The translations under genes and the position numbers were made by a program. Below, piece after piece: positions 19,563-29,697 of a stretch of 64,000 nt of DNA. Position 1 is the first letter of the stretch; each line of letters starts with the position of its first letter. The stretch is from Alphaproteobacteria bacterium (GTDB taxonomy: Bacteria; Pseudomonadota; Alphaproteobacteria; Caulobacterales; Maricaulaceae), in assembly GCA_016124205.1 (NCBI GenBank), contig WGOD01000001.1, positions 372,001 to 436,000 of the forward strand, in the 5' to 3' direction. The notes under the pieces are model-generated. The model worked only from the letters and a program-made list of their open reading frames with translations, did no database searches and was not told where the DNA came from.

Positions 19563-20153
19563 ATGCTGCTGATCATCGACAACTACGACAGCTTCACCTT
19601 CAACCTCGTGCACTATTTCCAGGAGCTCGGGGCGGAGACGCGTGTCGTACGCAATGATGCGATGAGCGCTGCGGAAGCGGTTTCCAGCGGCGCGTCGGGA
19701 ATCGTCATTTCACCCGGACCCGGCCGGCCCGCCGATGCGGGGATCTGTCCGGAACTGATCCGCACCATCCCCTCCGATCTGCCCTTGCTCGGCGTCTGCC
19801 TGGGGCATCAGGGGATTGGCGAGGCGTTCGGCGGCAAGATCGTGCAAGCCAAGTCGATCATGCACGGCAAGACCAGCCCGATCACGCATGACGGCAGCGG
19901 CGTGTTCGCCGGGCTGGCCTCGCCCTTCGAGGTCACCCGCTATCACAGCCTCGCCGTCGACGCAGCGAGCCTGTCGGACGACATCGTCGTGAATGCCCGC
20001 ACGGACGATGGCGAAATCATGGGGCTGCGTCACCGCGAGCGGCCGATCCACGGCGTGCAATTCCATCCCGAATCCATTGCCTCGCAATATGGTCACGAGG
20101 TTCTGGCGAATTTCCTGTCGCTCTGCGGCGTACGTCCGAAGGTGGCGGCATGA
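19563..20153 (+). CDS. trpG: Anthranilate synthase component II (glutamine amidotransferase)
   Basis: Supplies ammonia from glutamine to TrpE. The 196-residue class I amidotransferase has the opening MLLIIDNYDSFTFNLVHY, the nucleophile Cys in LGVCLGHQGIGEAF and the His-Glu pair in GVQFHPESIASQ. The start at 19563 is chosen for this opening; the longer upstream frame runs over the divergent yibQ gene. The stop overlaps trpD (ATGA). Its promoter must lie in 19418-19562, between the divergent genes; I see no convincing consensus there. Confidence 0.97.
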   Translation: MLLIIDNYDSFTFNLVHYFQELGAETRVVRNDAMSAAEAVSSGASGIVISPGPGRPADAGICPELIRTIPSDLPLLGVCLGHQGIGEAFGGKIVQAKSIMHGKTSPITHDGSGVFAGLASPFEVTRYHSLAVDAASLSDDIVVNARTDDGEIMGLRHRERPIHGVQFHPESIASQYGHEVLANFLSLCGVRPKVAA

Positions 20154-21169
20154 GCGCGCTTCTGAACTGCATCCAGGCCTTCACCCATGGTGAGCGCCCG
20201 TCCGCCGAGGACATCGAGGGCGCGTTCGGCGTGCTGATGGAAGGCGAAGCGGGCGATGCCGAGATCGGCGGGTTTCTCGTTGGCCTCGCGGCTCTTGGAG
20301 AGAAACCCGAGGATCTCGCCGCCGGGGCCCGCGCGCTTCGTGCGCGCATGTCCGGGCTGAACGCCCCGGCCGGTGCCATCGACACCTGCGGCACGGGCGG
20401 GGACGCCAAGGGCACATACAATATCTCGACCGCCGCGGCGCTCGTCGCCGCGGGTGCGGGCGCGACCGTTGCGAAGCACGGCAATCGCGCCGCGTCGTCG
20501 AAATCGGGTTCCGCCGAAGTGCTGGCCTCGCTGGGCGTCGCGCTCGACGCGACGCCGGACCGGGTCGAACGCGCACTGACCGAGGCCCGCGTCGGCTTCC
20601 TCTTCGCGCCGGCTCACCATTCCGCCGTGCGCCATGTCGCCGGGGCGCGGAAAGCGCTGCGCGCGCGGACTGTGTTCAACCTTCTTGGCCCGCTCGCCAA
20701 TCCGGCCGGCGCCAAGCGCCAGTTGCTCGGTGTCTTCGCGGAACGCTGGATCGAACCGGTCGCGGTTGCGCTGCGCGATCTCGGCGCGGAGCGGGCCTGG
20801 GTGGTTCGTGGCCGCGACGGGCTCGACGAATTGTCGATCTCCGGGCCGTCCGACGTCGCCGAACTGAAGGATGGCGAAATCCGCCGCTTCACCGTGTCTC
20901 CGGGCGATGCCGGTCTGCCGGAACACGACATCGAAGCGATCATCGGCGGCACGCCGGAGGAGAACGCCGTGGCGCTCCGCGCGGTGCTTGCCGGAGAGAC
21001 CGGAGCCTATCGCGACATCGTCATTCTGAACGCCGCCGCGGCGCTGGTGATCTCCGGTCTCGCCGAAGACCTGAAGGACGGCGCCGCGCAGGCGGCCCGT
21101 TCGATCGACAGCGGCGCAGCCCGGAGCGCGCTCGAAACCATGGCGAAAATCTCGCGGGGTAAAGCGTGA
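20150..21169 (+). CDS. trpD: Anthranilate phosphoribosyltransferase
   Basis: Transfers phosphoribose from PRPP to anthranilate. The 339-residue length is normal. The family motifs are [35 protein letters not shown] and [14 protein letters not shown], then [20 protein letters not shown]. It overlaps trpG by four bases (ATGA) and trpC by four bases (GTGA), so trpG-trpD-trpC form a coupled set. Confidence 0.98.
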   Translation: MSALLNCIQAFTHGERPSAEDIEGAFGVLMEGEAGDAEIGGFLVGLAALGEKPEDLAAGARALRARMSGLNAPAGAIDTCGTGGDAKGTYNISTAAALVAAGAGATVAKHGNRAASSKSGSAEVLASLGVALDATPDRVERALTEARVGFLFAPAHHSAVRHVAGARKALRARTVFNLLGPLANPAGAKRQLLGVFAERWIEPVAVALRDLGAERAWVVRGRDGLDELSISGPSDVAELKDGEIRRFTVSPGDAGLPEHDIEAIIGGTPEENAVALRAVLAGETGAYRDIVILNAAAALVISGLAEDLKDGAAQAARSIDSGAARSALETMAKISRGKA

Positions 21170-21966
21170 GCGCGCTTGCCCGTATCGAAGCCTACAAGCG
21201 CGACGAGATTGCCAGCCGCAAGACGGCGCTGCCCTTTGCCGATCTTGAAGCGGCGGCGCGCAATGCCTCGCCCGTGCGCGGCTTCGCGGATGCGCTCTCA
21301 AGGAAGTTCGAGGCAAGCGGGGCGGCGCTGATTGCCGAGGTGAAGAAGGCGAGCCCGTCAAAAGGTCTGATCCGGGCGGATTTCGATCCGCCGGCTCTGG
21401 CAAAAGCCTATGAGGATGGCGGGGCGGCGTGCCTGTCCGTCCTGACCGATGCGCCCAGCTTTCAGGGGCATGAGGATTTCCTCAGGGCCGCCCGCGCTGC
21501 GACTACCCTGCCCGTGCTGCGCAAGGATTTCATGCTCGACCCATGGCAGGTCGTGGAAGCGCGCGCGATGGGCGCGGACGCCATCCTCGTCATCATGGCG
21601 AGTGTCGATGACGCGCTCGCGGCAGACCTGATCGCCGCGGCGACCCATTGGGGCATGGATTCGCTCATCGAAACGCATGACGCAGAGGAGCTGGAACGCG
21701 CCCTCGCCCTGCCCTCACTGCTGATCGGCGTGAACAACCGGAACCTCAAGACGTTCGAAACATCGCTCGAAACCTTCGAGACGCTCGCACCAATGATCCC
21801 CGCGGATCGATTCGCGATTGCCGAGAGCGGGATTGCCGAAGCCGCAGACATCGCCCGGCTCAGACGGGCCGGCGCGAAAGGCTATCTCGTTGGCGAAAGC
21901 CTGATGCGGCAAGGCGATGTGCAAGACGCGACCGAACGGCTTCTGGCCCTTCCCGCGTTTACTTGA
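21166..21966 (+). CDS. trpC: Indole-3-glycerol phosphate synthase
   Basis: Closes the ring to indole-3-glycerol phosphate. The 266-residue TIM barrel has the start block [13 protein letters not shown], the catalytic Lys regions [12 protein letters not shown] and [13 protein letters not shown], then [11 protein letters not shown] and [12 protein letters not shown]. The start is GTG at 21166, in the trpD stop overlap. moaC and moeA, which often follow trpC in alphaproteobacteria, are absent; lexA follows at once, and its promoter begins over the trpC stop. Confidence 0.98.
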   Translation: MSALARIEAYKRDEIASRKTALPFADLEAAARNASPVRGFADALSRKFEASGAALIAEVKKASPSKGLIRADFDPPALAKAYEDGGAACLSVLTDAPSFQGHEDFLRAARAATTLPVLRKDFMLDPWQVVEARAMGADAILVIMASVDDALAADLIAAATHWGMDSLIETHDAEELERALALPSLLIGVNNRNLKTFETSLETFETLAPMIPADRFAIAESGIAEAADIARLRRAGAKGYLVGESLMRQGDVQDATERLLALPAFT

Positions 21967-21991
21967 CGTTTACCCGGAACACTCATAGAAC
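21963..21991 (+). promoter_or_regulatory. lexA promoter with SOS box
   Basis: A TTGACG -35 element (21963-21968) overlaps the trpC stop. At a 17-base spacing the -10 would be TAGAAC (21986-21991). GAAC-N7-GAAC (21977-21991) is the exact alphaproteobacterial LexA box (GTTC-N7-GTTC on the other strand) and covers the -10 region. This is the arrangement expected for LexA autorepression. Confidence 0.82.
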
Positions 21992-22037
21992 ATTTCATAA
22001 GTTTCTGATTTGTTCCGTCCGTTCCGGGAGGCCGATC

Positions 22038-22721
22038 ATGCTCACGAAGAAACAGCACGAGCTGCTGCTTTTCATTCACCGCCGCCTGTCCGAGTCGGGC
22101 GTATCGCCGTCCTTCGACGAGATGAAGGACGCGCTGAACCTGGCCTCGAAGTCCGGCGTGCACCGCCTGATCACGGCACTCGAGGAACGCGGCTTCATCC
22201 GCCGCCTCGCCCACCGGGCGCGGGCGCTGGAAGTCCTGAAACTGCCCGACTCCGCTGGCGCCACGCCGCCCGCGCGCGATCTCGGCCCCAATGTCGTGCG
22301 CGCAGACTTCAACAGCCGCGCCGACGACACGCAGGGCGTCGACATTCCGGTGCTTGGCCGGATTGCCGCCGGTGTGCCGATCGAGGCCATCCAGCACGAG
22401 ACGGACCGCATCCTACTGCCGCCGACGCTGGCGGGCGGGGCGGGCGACCATTTCGCCCTCGAGGTCAGCGGCGACTCGATGATCGACGCCGGCATTCTCG
22501 ACGGGGATATTGTGATCATCGAACGGGCCAACACCGCCCAGACCGGCGACATCGTCGTTGCGCTGGTCGACCGCGAGGAAGCCACGCTGAAGCGCCTGCG
22601 CAAGAAGGGCGGTTCGATCGCGCTTGAGGCCGCCAACCCGGCCTATGAAACCCGCATTTTCGGCCCCGACCGGGTCGAGGTGCAGGGCAAGCTGGTCGGC
22701 CTCATCCGCCGCTACAACTGA
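22038..22721 (+). CDS. lexA: SOS repressor LexA
   Basis: Represses DNA-damage genes and cleaves itself when RecA is activated. The 227-residue protein has an N-terminal winged helix-turn-helix ([20 protein letters not shown] to about 70). A hinge holds the cleavage site region [10 protein letters not shown], where the usual Ala-Gly is visible. The C-terminal S24 peptidase domain has the Ser of [10 protein letters not shown] and the Lys in [10 protein letters not shown]. The start at 22038 follows a GGGAGG site; an in-frame ATG at 21963 is rejected because it lies within the promoter and adds an unrelated tail. It converges with comEC with a 10-base overlap. Confidence 0.97.
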   Translation: MLTKKQHELLLFIHRRLSESGVSPSFDEMKDALNLASKSGVHRLITALEERGFIRRLAHRARALEVLKLPDSAGATPPARDLGPNVVRADFNSRADDTQGVDIPVLGRIAAGVPIEAIQHETDRILLPPTLAGGAGDHFALEVSGDSMIDAGILDGDIVIIERANTAQTGDIVVALVDREEATLKRLRKKGGSIALEAANPAYETRIFGPDRVEVQGKLVGLIRRYN

Positions 22722-24820
22722 TCGCCGCGTGCGGTCCACGGGCGCTGCCCCCGGACCGCATCGACGCTCCGCGTGGTCAGCTGACCGTCCGGGCTGAACC
22801 ATAGCGCCAGCGCACCATGCGCGTTCAGCTGGCGGCCGTCGATCAGGGTCGCGGGACACGCCGAACGCTCTGCTCCGCGCACCGGAAAGCGCGCAACGAC
22901 CAGATCGGCGGTGCGGCAATCATCGCGCAGCACTTCCGGCGTATCCGGGAAGGCAATCAGCTGTCCGGACACGCGGCCCGCGCATCCGGCCTCGTCACAG
23001 ATCACGCCGGATGCGGGGCTCTCTCCCCGCTCCTCCCCCGAGCGTTCGAGGAAGACGCGGGCGGCGAAGCGTGAGCGTCGGGTATTGCTGGCGCTCCATG
23101 CCTCGCCGTCGCCAAAGCGGGCAATCATCACTCCGCCTTCCGTAATCAGCGCGTCAGGCTGGTCACTCGCGGCCCAGACGGCCAGTGCCAGCGCCATGCC
23201 GGCCGCACCCGCCAGTCGGACCAGGCCGCGCCCGGCGGCCAGGAGGACGAACCCTGCGGCGTAAATCGCCAGCGCCAGCCCCGGCGCGGCGGCAGCGGGC
23301 GTCAGCGCACCGGGCAGGCTTTCGGTGAAGCTGGCGACCGCGATCACCCAGCCGAGGCCCTTGTCCATGACCCAGAGCGCGGGCCCGTCGAGCCCGACCG
23401 GCATCAGCAGCAAGGCGAAGGCTCCGGCCGGCATGACCAGAAGCGAGAAAACGGGCATGGCGGCTAGGTTCGCTCCGAAGCCGTAAGCGGCCAGTCTGTG
23501 GAAGTGGAAGGTCGCAAACCCGCCCGTTGCCGATCCGGCGACGAAGGAGGACCCGGCCAACGCCCCCCAGAATCCGGCAAACCGTGACACCAACCCGCGC
23601 GGCCCGTCCGCGCGCCGCCGGGCGAGGTTGAACGCCGCGACGAGTGCAATCGCAGCCGCAAACGACATCTGGAAGCCCGGCGTCACGATGCTTTCCGGCT
23701 GGAAAACAAGCACGGCAAGCGCGGCGAGCCCGACCATGTGCATGGAGGCGGCGCGCCGTCCGGCCAGAACGCCAAGCAGGACCGCCCCGGTCATCACGAA
23801 GGCGCGCTGCGTCGGGATGGCAGCACCGGACAGAAGGAGATAGCCCGCGGCAGCCATCAGGGCGGCGACCGCGGCAGGCTTGCGCGGGTCGATCGCCCGC
23901 GCCAGCGGCTCGATCCGGGCGATGACCCATGTGGCTGCAAAGAACACCCCGCCAGCCATCAGCGCCATGTGCAGCCCGGAGATTGCGAGGATGTGACCGA
24001 GCCCGGAGGCTCGCAGGCTTTCCGCCACATCCGGGTCGATACCGGACCGGTCGCCCGTCAGGAGCGCGGCAGCGACGCCGCCCGTCCGCTCCGGCATTTG
24101 CGCGCGAATGCGTTCTGCGATCGACCAGCGCCAGGCTGCGAAGCCGCGTGAGAGGCGGTCGCCGGATACGTCCACGGCTTCGGGCCGGCTGACGGCAAAG
24201 CCGCTTCCGCCGATGCCGGAGAACCAGGCGGCGAAGCCGGAATCATAGCTGCCCGGAACCGCCGGACGCGGCGGCGGACCGAGCACCGCGCGAAGCCGGA
24301 TACCGTCGCCCGGCGCGAACTCCCCGCGAGAGGCACTGACCCGTACGCGCGGCGGCGGTGCCTCCATCCCGTCTATCGCCGCGACGCGGATGATGAGCCG
24401 CTCGCGCGATGAGGAGCGCTGCACATCCTCGATCCAGCCCGTCACTACAAGCGCGCGATCGCTGTCCGGGATGATGGTATGTGCGACACCCTGCGTGCGC
24501 AGATCCGACCGGGCAAAGCCGGCCAGCGTCATCGCCAGAATGAGAAGCGCGACCGGCCAGAGCCTGAGGCGGCGGCCGAGCCAGAGGGACGCGGCGCCGA
24601 GACCCGCAGCTGCAATCGCGAGTGGTATCCAGATCCAGACCGGGGGTTCAAACGGCAGTGAGTAATAGACCACCGCGCCAGCGCCGAACGCCGCCGGAAG
24701 CGCGACGGCGAGCGGCAATCCGCCCCAGCCGACACGGTCGACCAGCGGCGCGATCCGCCGTATCGCGCGGTGCAGCAAACCGTGGCCGGCGGCGGGATAT
24801 CGCAGCGGTGTATCGGTCAC
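22712..24820 (-). CDS. comEC: ComEC/Rec2-family DNA uptake membrane protein
   Basis: A 702-residue polytopic membrane protein, expected to form the inner-membrane channel for transforming DNA. The N-terminus has two or three hydrophobic segments and the OB-like DUF4131 region (about 60-230). The competence domain follows ([18 protein letters not shown] motif, then many transmembrane helices to about 540). The C-terminal part is soluble but shows no HxHxDH motif of the metallo-beta-lactamase domain of full ComEC. The start is GTG at 24820. Whether the cell is competent cannot be told from one gene. Confidence 0.92.
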   Translation of the reverse strand: MTDTPLRYPAAGHGLLHRAIRRIAPLVDRVGWGGLPLAVALPAAFGAGAVVYYSLPFEPPVWIWIPLAIAAAGLGAASLWLGRRLRLWPVALLILAMTLAGFARSDLRTQGVAHTIIPDSDRALVVTGWIEDVQRSSSRERLIIRVAAIDGMEAPPPRVRVSASRGEFAPGDGIRLRAVLGPPPRPAVPGSYDSGFAAWFSGIGGSGFAVSRPEAVDVSGDRLSRGFAAWRWSIAERIRAQMPERTGGVAAALLTGDRSGIDPDVAESLRASGLGHILAISGLHMALMAGGVFFAATWVIARIEPLARAIDPRKPAAVAALMAAAGYLLLSGAAIPTQRAFVMTGAVLLGVLAGRRAASMHMVGLAALAVLVFQPESIVTPGFQMSFAAAIALVAAFNLARRRADGPRGLVSRFAGFWGALAGSSFVAGSATGGFATFHFHRLAAYGFGANLAAMPVFSLLVMPAGAFALLLMPVGLDGPALWVMDKGLGWVIAVASFTESLPGALTPAAAAPGLALAIYAAGFVLLAAGRGLVRLAGAAGMALALAVWAASDQPDALITEGGVMIARFGDGEAWSASNTRRSRFAARVFLERSGEERGESPASGVICDEAGCAGRVSGQLIAFPDTPEVLRDDCRTADLVVARFPVRGAERSACPATLIDGRQLNAHGALALWFSPDGQLTTRSVDAVRGQRPWTARGDQL

Positions 24821-24906
24821 GTTCGATACCCTATCCCTCTCCCTGCACGCATGCTATCACGCTGCCGGACACCGCAGCGCAGCATGTCTTTTCGCAGGTG
24901 CAATAG

Positions 24907-26325
24907 TTGAACGATCAGGTCATCACACGCTTCGCCCCCTCGCCCACCGGCTATCTGCATATCGGTGGTGCGCGGACGGCTCTGTTCAACTGGCTGTTCG
25001 CGCGCGGTCGCGGCGGCAAATTTCTGCTGCGTATTGAAGACACCGACCGGGCGCGGTCCACGCAGGACGCGATCGACGCCATCCTCGACGGGCTCAGCTG
25101 GCTCGGGCTCGACTGGGACGGTGAGCCGGTCTCGCAATTCTCCCGTGCCGACCGCCATCGTGAAGCCGTCGACGAACTCGTGAAGCGCGGCCGCGCCTTC
25201 CGCTGCTATTGCACGCCGGAAGAGGTCGAGGCGCTTCGCGAGCAGGCCTTTGCCGAAGGCCGCGCTCTGCGCTCGCCCTGGCGCGACCGGGATCCGGCGA
25301 TGGCACCGGCGAATGCCGCCTACACGATCCGTTTCAAGGCCGGCGATGAGGACGTGATCGTCCGCGACGAGGTCCAGGGCGATGTGCGTTGGGCGGCGAA
25401 GGAATTCGACGACCTGATCCTTCTGCGCAGCGACGGCGTGCCGACCTACAATCTCGCCGTGGTGGTCGACGATCACGACATGGGCGTGACGCATATCATC
25501 CGCGGTGACGATCACCTGACCAATGCGGCGCGGCAGAGCCAGATCTACGCTGCGCTCGGCTGGGACATTCCGGTATTCGCCCACATCCCGCTGATCCACG
25601 GGCCTGACGGCAAGAAGCTGTCGAAGCGCCACGGAGCTCTGGGCGTCGAGGCCTACCGGGACATGGGCTATCTGCCAGAGGGTCTGCGCGCCTATCTCCT
25701 CCGCCTCGGCTGGGCGCATGGTGACCAGGAATATTTCACCGACGCGGACGCCAGGGCAGCCTTCGGTTTTGACGGTCTCGGCAAGGCGCCGGCGCGGCTC
25801 GATTTCGACAAGCTGGCCCACATCAACGGGCTGGCGATGCGTGAAGCCGATGACGCGCGCCTCGTCGACCTGCTGACGGCCCGGCTGCTTTCCGACACGA
25901 CCCCGCCAACGCTTGACGAGACGACTTTGCGCGCCCGCCTGACGGCTGCGATGCCCGCACTGAAAACGCGGGCTTCAAGCCTCGCCGATCTCGCCGATCA
26001 GGCCTATTTCCTTTACGCTGAAAGGCCGTTTCGAATCGAAGGCAAGACGGCGAAGGCGCTCGACGACGATGCGCGCATTCGCCTCGGCCGCCTCGCCGCC
26101 CGGCTTGGCGCCCTGCCTGACTGGAGCGATGCCGCGCTCGCCGCGGCATTGAAAGACTTCGCTGAAGCCGAACAAATCGGTTTCGGCAAAATTGGTCAGC
26201 CGCTACGTGCCGCCCTCACCGGCGGTGCGCCCGCGCCGGACCTTTCCGCCGTGATGGAATTCCTCGGCAAGGAGGAATCGCTGTCGCGCATCAAGGAACA
26301 ATGTCTGCCGTCCGATACGGCATGA
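24907..26325 (+). CDS. gltX: Glutamate-tRNA ligase
   Basis: Charges tRNA(Glu). The 472-residue class I synthetase has the HIGH-type motif in [20 protein letters not shown] and the KMSKS-type motif in GKKLSKRHG, then the helical anticodon-binding domain. The start must be TTG at 24907: a TAG lies in frame one base-pair triplet before it and the family start block follows at once. GCAGGTGC just upstream can serve as ribosome binding site. Alphaproteobacteria often have a second GltX copy that charges tRNA(Gln) as well; this window shows only one. Confidence 0.96.
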   Translation: MNDQVITRFAPSPTGYLHIGGARTALFNWLFARGRGGKFLLRIEDTDRARSTQDAIDAILDGLSWLGLDWDGEPVSQFSRADRHREAVDELVKRGRAFRCYCTPEEVEALREQAFAEGRALRSPWRDRDPAMAPANAAYTIRFKAGDEDVIVRDEVQGDVRWAAKEFDDLILLRSDGVPTYNLAVVVDDHDMGVTHIIRGDDHLTNAARQSQIYAALGWDIPVFAHIPLIHGPDGKKLSKRHGALGVEAYRDMGYLPEGLRAYLLRLGWAHGDQEYFTDADARAAFGFDGLGKAPARLDFDKLAHINGLAMREADDARLVDLLTARLLSDTTPPTLDETTLRARLTAAMPALKTRASSLADLADQAYFLYAERPFRIEGKTAKALDDDARIRLGRLAARLGALPDWSDAALAAALKDFAEAEQIGFGKIGQPLRAALTGGAPAPDLSAVMEFLGKEESLSRIKEQCLPSDTA

Positions 26326-26344
26326 CATCGGACACGATTGGGGA

Positions 26345-27655
26345 ATGACGATGGAAAGCAAAGCCAAAGCCGCCGGAAAAGCGACGCTGTCGATCGACGG
26401 CAAATCCTACGACCTTCCGGTCTACAAGGGTTCGGTCGGCCCCGACGTGGTCGATATCCGCAGCCTGTACAAGGATGCGGGCGTCTTCACCTATGACCCG
26501 GGCTTCACCTCGACCGCCAGCTGCGAGTCGCAGATCACCTATATCGATGGCGATGAGGGCGTCCTCCTCTATCGCGGTTACCCGATCGACGATCTGGCGG
26601 ACAATTCCAGCTTTATAGAGGTCGCCTACCTGCTGCTGCACGGCGAACTGCCGAACACGGACGAGCTGAAAGAGTTCGACCAGACGATCCGGTATCACAC
26701 GATGCTGCATGATCAGTTCGACCAGTTCTTCCGCGGCTTCCGCCGCGATGCGCACCCGATGGCCGTGATGGTCGGCACGGTCGGCGCGCTGTCGGCCTTC
26801 TATCACGACTCCACGGACATCAATGACCCGCGGGCCCGCGTGATCGCCAGCCACCGCATGATCGCGAAAATGCCGACGATCGCGGCGCGCGCCTACAAGT
26901 ATTCCGTGGGCCAGCCCTTCGTCAGCCCGCGCAACGAGCTCGATTTCGCGTCGAACTTCCTGCGGATGTGCTTCGCGGTTCCGGCCGAGGATTATGTGGT
27001 CAATCCGATCCTGTCGCGTGCGATGGACCGGATCTTCATCCTCCATGCCGACCACGAGCAGAACGCCTCGACCTCGACGGTCCGCCTCGCCGGTTCGTCG
27101 GGCGCCAATCCGTTCGCCTGCATCGCAGCGGGCATCGCCTCGCTTTGGGGTCCGGCCCATGGCGGCGCGAACGAGGCCGCGCTGAACATGCTGGAAGAGA
27201 TCGGCGACGTGTCGCGGATCCCGGAATTCATCGCCCGCGCGAAGGACAAGAATGATCCCTTCCGCCTGATGGGCTTCGGCCACCGCGTCTACAAGAACTA
27301 CGATCCGCGCGCGAAGGTGATGCGCACGACCTGCCACGAAGTGCTCAACGAACTCGGCGTGAAGGACGATCCGCTCCTCGCGGTTGCGCTGGAGCTTGAG
27401 AAGATCGCGCTCGAGGATCCGTATTTCGTCGAGAAGAAGCTCTATCCGAATATCGACTTCTATTCGGGCATCACGCTTCGCGCGATGGGCTTCCCGACCT
27501 CGATGTTCACGGTGCTGTTCGCGCTGGCCCGCACGGTCGGCTGGATCGCCCAGTGGACCGAGATGCTGGAAGATCCGTCGCAGAAGATCGGCCGTCCGCG
27601 CCAGCTCTTCACCGGCTCGCCGGAGCGCGACTACATTCCGCTGAACAAGCGCTGA
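26345..27655 (+). CDS. gltA: Citrate synthase
   Basis: Condenses acetyl-CoA and oxaloacetate at the entry of the TCA cycle. The 436-residue protein is of the type II (hexameric, NADH-sensitive) length. Visible motifs are the active-site His in [12 protein letters not shown], the [16 protein letters not shown] stretch with His, and the Asp region [15 protein letters not shown]. The start could be ATG 26345 or ATG 26351; the GGGGA motif at about 26340 is better spaced for the second. It follows gltX by 19 bases and converges with lpxB. Confidence 0.98.
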   Translation: MTMESKAKAAGKATLSIDGKSYDLPVYKGSVGPDVVDIRSLYKDAGVFTYDPGFTSTASCESQITYIDGDEGVLLYRGYPIDDLADNSSFIEVAYLLLHGELPNTDELKEFDQTIRYHTMLHDQFDQFFRGFRRDAHPMAVMVGTVGALSAFYHDSTDINDPRARVIASHRMIAKMPTIAARAYKYSVGQPFVSPRNELDFASNFLRMCFAVPAEDYVVNPILSRAMDRIFILHADHEQNASTSTVRLAGSSGANPFACIAAGIASLWGPAHGGANEAALNMLEEIGDVSRIPEFIARAKDKNDPFRLMGFGHRVYKNYDPRAKVMRTTCHEVLNELGVKDDPLLAVALELEKIALEDPYFVEKKLYPNIDFYSGITLRAMGFPTSMFTVLFALARTVGWIAQWTEMLEDPSQKIGRPRQLFTGSPERDYIPLNKR

Positions 27656-27673
27656 TTTCGAAGCCGGCCGGCG

Positions 27674-28837
27674 TCAATCCGGCAGGTATTCGCAGACGAC
27701 GGAGGCCGCGCGATGCGCGGCCTTTCCGTTTCCGCGCATGACTTCGGTCGTGGCGATCAGCTTCCGGGAGACTTCGGCGCGGCGCGCCGGATCGTCCAGC
27801 CAGGACTGGCATTCGCGCGCCAGTTTCGGCCCGGTCGTCTGGGTCTGGACCCGCTCGGCGAACAATTCCTCGTCGGCTGCCAGATTGACCAGCGCGATAT
27901 ATTTCGCCCGCAAAAGAAATGCCCGCAGCAGGAACCAGGTCATCCAGCCGAGCCGGTAGCCGATCACCGCCGGGACGCCAAGCGTTGCGAGCTCCGTGGT
28001 GACGGTTCCCGAACAGGCCAGCGCCAGATCGGTGGCCGCGAAGGCGTCGGCCTTTTCGTCCTCGCTGACCACGACGACGCCGTCCATACGCGGATCGGCG
28101 GACAGGCGCTCGCGCGCCGCAGCGTCGATCGGCCCGGCGAGCGGGGTGATCACGGCGAGATCGGGATTGTCGCGGCGCAGTATTTCGACGGCCTGGACGA
28201 AGGGCTCGTAAATGCCCTTCAATTCCGCCTGGCGGCTGCCGAACAGGACGCTGAGCACGGTTGCGCCGGGCGCAATGCCGTGCCGCGCGCGGAAGCCATC
28301 ACCGTCACCATTCCATTCCCGCTCGAGCGCCGGATTGCCGACGAAGGTGGTCTTCAGGCCGTGCGCTTCGAACATCGGGGCGTCGAAGCTGTGGATGGTC
28401 AACAGCCGGTCGACGGTTTCGGCCAGCGTCTTCGCCCGGCCTGCCCGCGTCGCCCAGACTTGCGGGCCGACATATTTCACGATCGGAAGATCCGGCAGAC
28501 GCTTCTTCAGGCGCTGCGCGACGCGCAGAGTAAAACCCCAGGAATCGATCAGGACCGCGACATCCGGGCGGACCTGCTCCGCCAGATCGGCCACGTCATC
28601 GGCGCGTTTCACGACGCGCGGGTAAGCCGAGACCGCCTCGAACAGGCCGAGCACCGAAAGGTCGGCAATATCGAAGGTGGAGGCAAACCCCTCGGCGGCC
28701 ATCGCGCTGCCGCCCGTGCCGTAGAATTCGAGTTCGCGGTCGCCGCAGGCCGCCTTCAGGGCCCGGATCAGGTCGGCCCCGAGACGGTCACCGGAGGACT
28801 CCGCCGCGACGAGCAGTATCCGGGCGGGCCGGGTCAT
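27674..28837 (-). CDS. lpxB: Lipid-A-disaccharide synthase
   Basis: A GT-B glycosyltransferase (GT19) at the inner membrane that joins UDP-2,3-diacylglucosamine and lipid X into the lipid A disaccharide. The 387-residue length is normal. It begins RILLVAAESSGDRLGADL, followed by GTGGSAMAAEGF and VKYVGPQVWATRAGRA, then LFGSRQAELKGIYEPF and LALACSGTVTTELATL. It overlaps lpxI by four bases (ATGA), so it is the last gene of the lpx cluster. Confidence 0.98.
   Translation of the reverse strand: MTRPARILLVAAESSGDRLGADLIRALKAACGDRELEFYGTGGSAMAAEGFASTFDIADLSVLGLFEAVSAYPRVVKRADDVADLAEQVRPDVAVLIDSWGFTLRVAQRLKKRLPDLPIVKYVGPQVWATRAGRAKTLAETVDRLLTIHSFDAPMFEAHGLKTTFVGNPALEREWNGDGDGFRARHGIAPGATVLSVLFGSRQAELKGIYEPFVQAVEILRRDNPDLAVITPLAGPIDAAARERLSADPRMDGVVVVSEDEKADAFAATDLALACSGTVTTELATLGVPAVIGYRLGWMTWFLLRAFLLRAKYIALVNLAADEELFAERVQTQTTGPKLARECQSWLDDPARRAEVSRKLIATTEVMRGNGKAAHRAASVVCEYLPD
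27703..27731 (+). terminator. Candidate gltA terminator within the lpxB 3' end
   Basis: AGGCCGCGC and GCGCGGCCT form a nine-pair stem around GAT (27703-27723), followed by TTCCGTTT on the plus strand. It lies about 50 bases after the gltA stop and inside the last codons of lpxB. Confidence 0.5.
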
Positions 28838-29697
28838 GGGGTGTCCGGGTCGAGCGCGATCACGAACAGGCCGGCGGCATCCGCAGCCTTCAGGGTCGCG
28901 TCCCGGTCAACCAGGAGGGCCCCGCCCGCCTCAACGGCGATCCCGGCCAGTCCGGCCGCCGCCGCGCCTTCAACGGTCTTCACGCCCACGACCGGCAGAT
29001 CGACCCGGCGTTCCTGGACCGGTTTCGGCGCCTTCGCCAGAACGCCCTTTCGGGCGGCGGCCGTGCCGCGGATTTCTTCCGGCAGGGATGCAACGCGGGC
29101 GAGCATGGAATCGGTGCCTTCCTGGGCCTCGACGGCAAGGACCAGCCCCCGGCAAACCACGGCGCCCTGCCCGACATCGAGCGCGCCGATGGCGTGGGCC
29201 GTCGCAATCGCCTTGCGCGCGTCAGCGAGATCCTCGTCCGTGGGTTCGATCGTCCCGAGCGTGCCTGCTTCGGGCGTGGCGGCCTGCATCACCGCGTCGG
29301 CGCCGACAACCTGAAAGCCCTTCTCCTCGAACGAGCCCAGAAGGACTCGAAGCAGCGAGTCATCGCCCTGTTTCGCGGCGCGCAGGAAGGCGGGCAGCAA
29401 CATCGCCGACGTGGCGTCGAGCCCTGTCAGGGCCGATAGGTCAGGGCGTTTCACGATCCCGGCGAAGCAGACAGCGTCGCACCCGGCCTGTTTCAGCCGC
29501 TTCTGCGCCCGGCCGATCGACGTCACCGGAAAGCTGGCGGTCTCGAACCCGGAAAAGTCGGCATCAGCAAAGCCGTCGACTTGCAGCACAAAGGGGTCGT
29601 GCCCGCCATCGCGTTCGGCTTGCGCGACGCTGAGCGGCAATTGTCCGCCACCGGCGATCACGCCGAGGCGTGTCCAGCGATGCGCGGTCTCAGGCAT
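28834..29697 (-). CDS. lpxI: UDP-2,3-diacylglucosamine pyrophosphatase LpxI
   Basis: Cleaves UDP-2,3-diacylglucosamine to lipid X; in alphaproteobacteria it replaces LpxH. The 287-residue protein opens RLGVIAGGGQLPLSVA, has the GRAQKRLKQAGCDAVCFAGI block and the conserved C-terminal KAPKPVQERRVDLPVVGVKT with the catalytic Asp region. The start at 29697 overlaps the lpxA stop by eight bases. It is coupled with lpxA and lpxB. Confidence 0.95.
   Translation of the reverse strand: MPETAHRWTRLGVIAGGGQLPLSVAQAERDGGHDPFVLQVDGFADADFSGFETASFPVTSIGRAQKRLKQAGCDAVCFAGIVKRPDLSALTGLDATSAMLLPAFLRAAKQGDDSLLRVLLGSFEEKGFQVVGADAVMQAATPEAGTLGTIEPTDEDLADARKAIATAHAIGALDVGQGAVVCRGLVLAVEAQEGTDSMLARVASLPEEIRGTAAARKGVLAKAPKPVQERRVDLPVVGVKTVEGAAAAGLAGIAVEAGGALLVDRDATLKAADAAGLFVIALDPDTP

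Noticed and set aside
22012-22024. GTTC-N5-GTTC before lexA as a second SOS box
   Set aside because: The spacing is five bases, not seven; kept only as a possible weak half-site pair.
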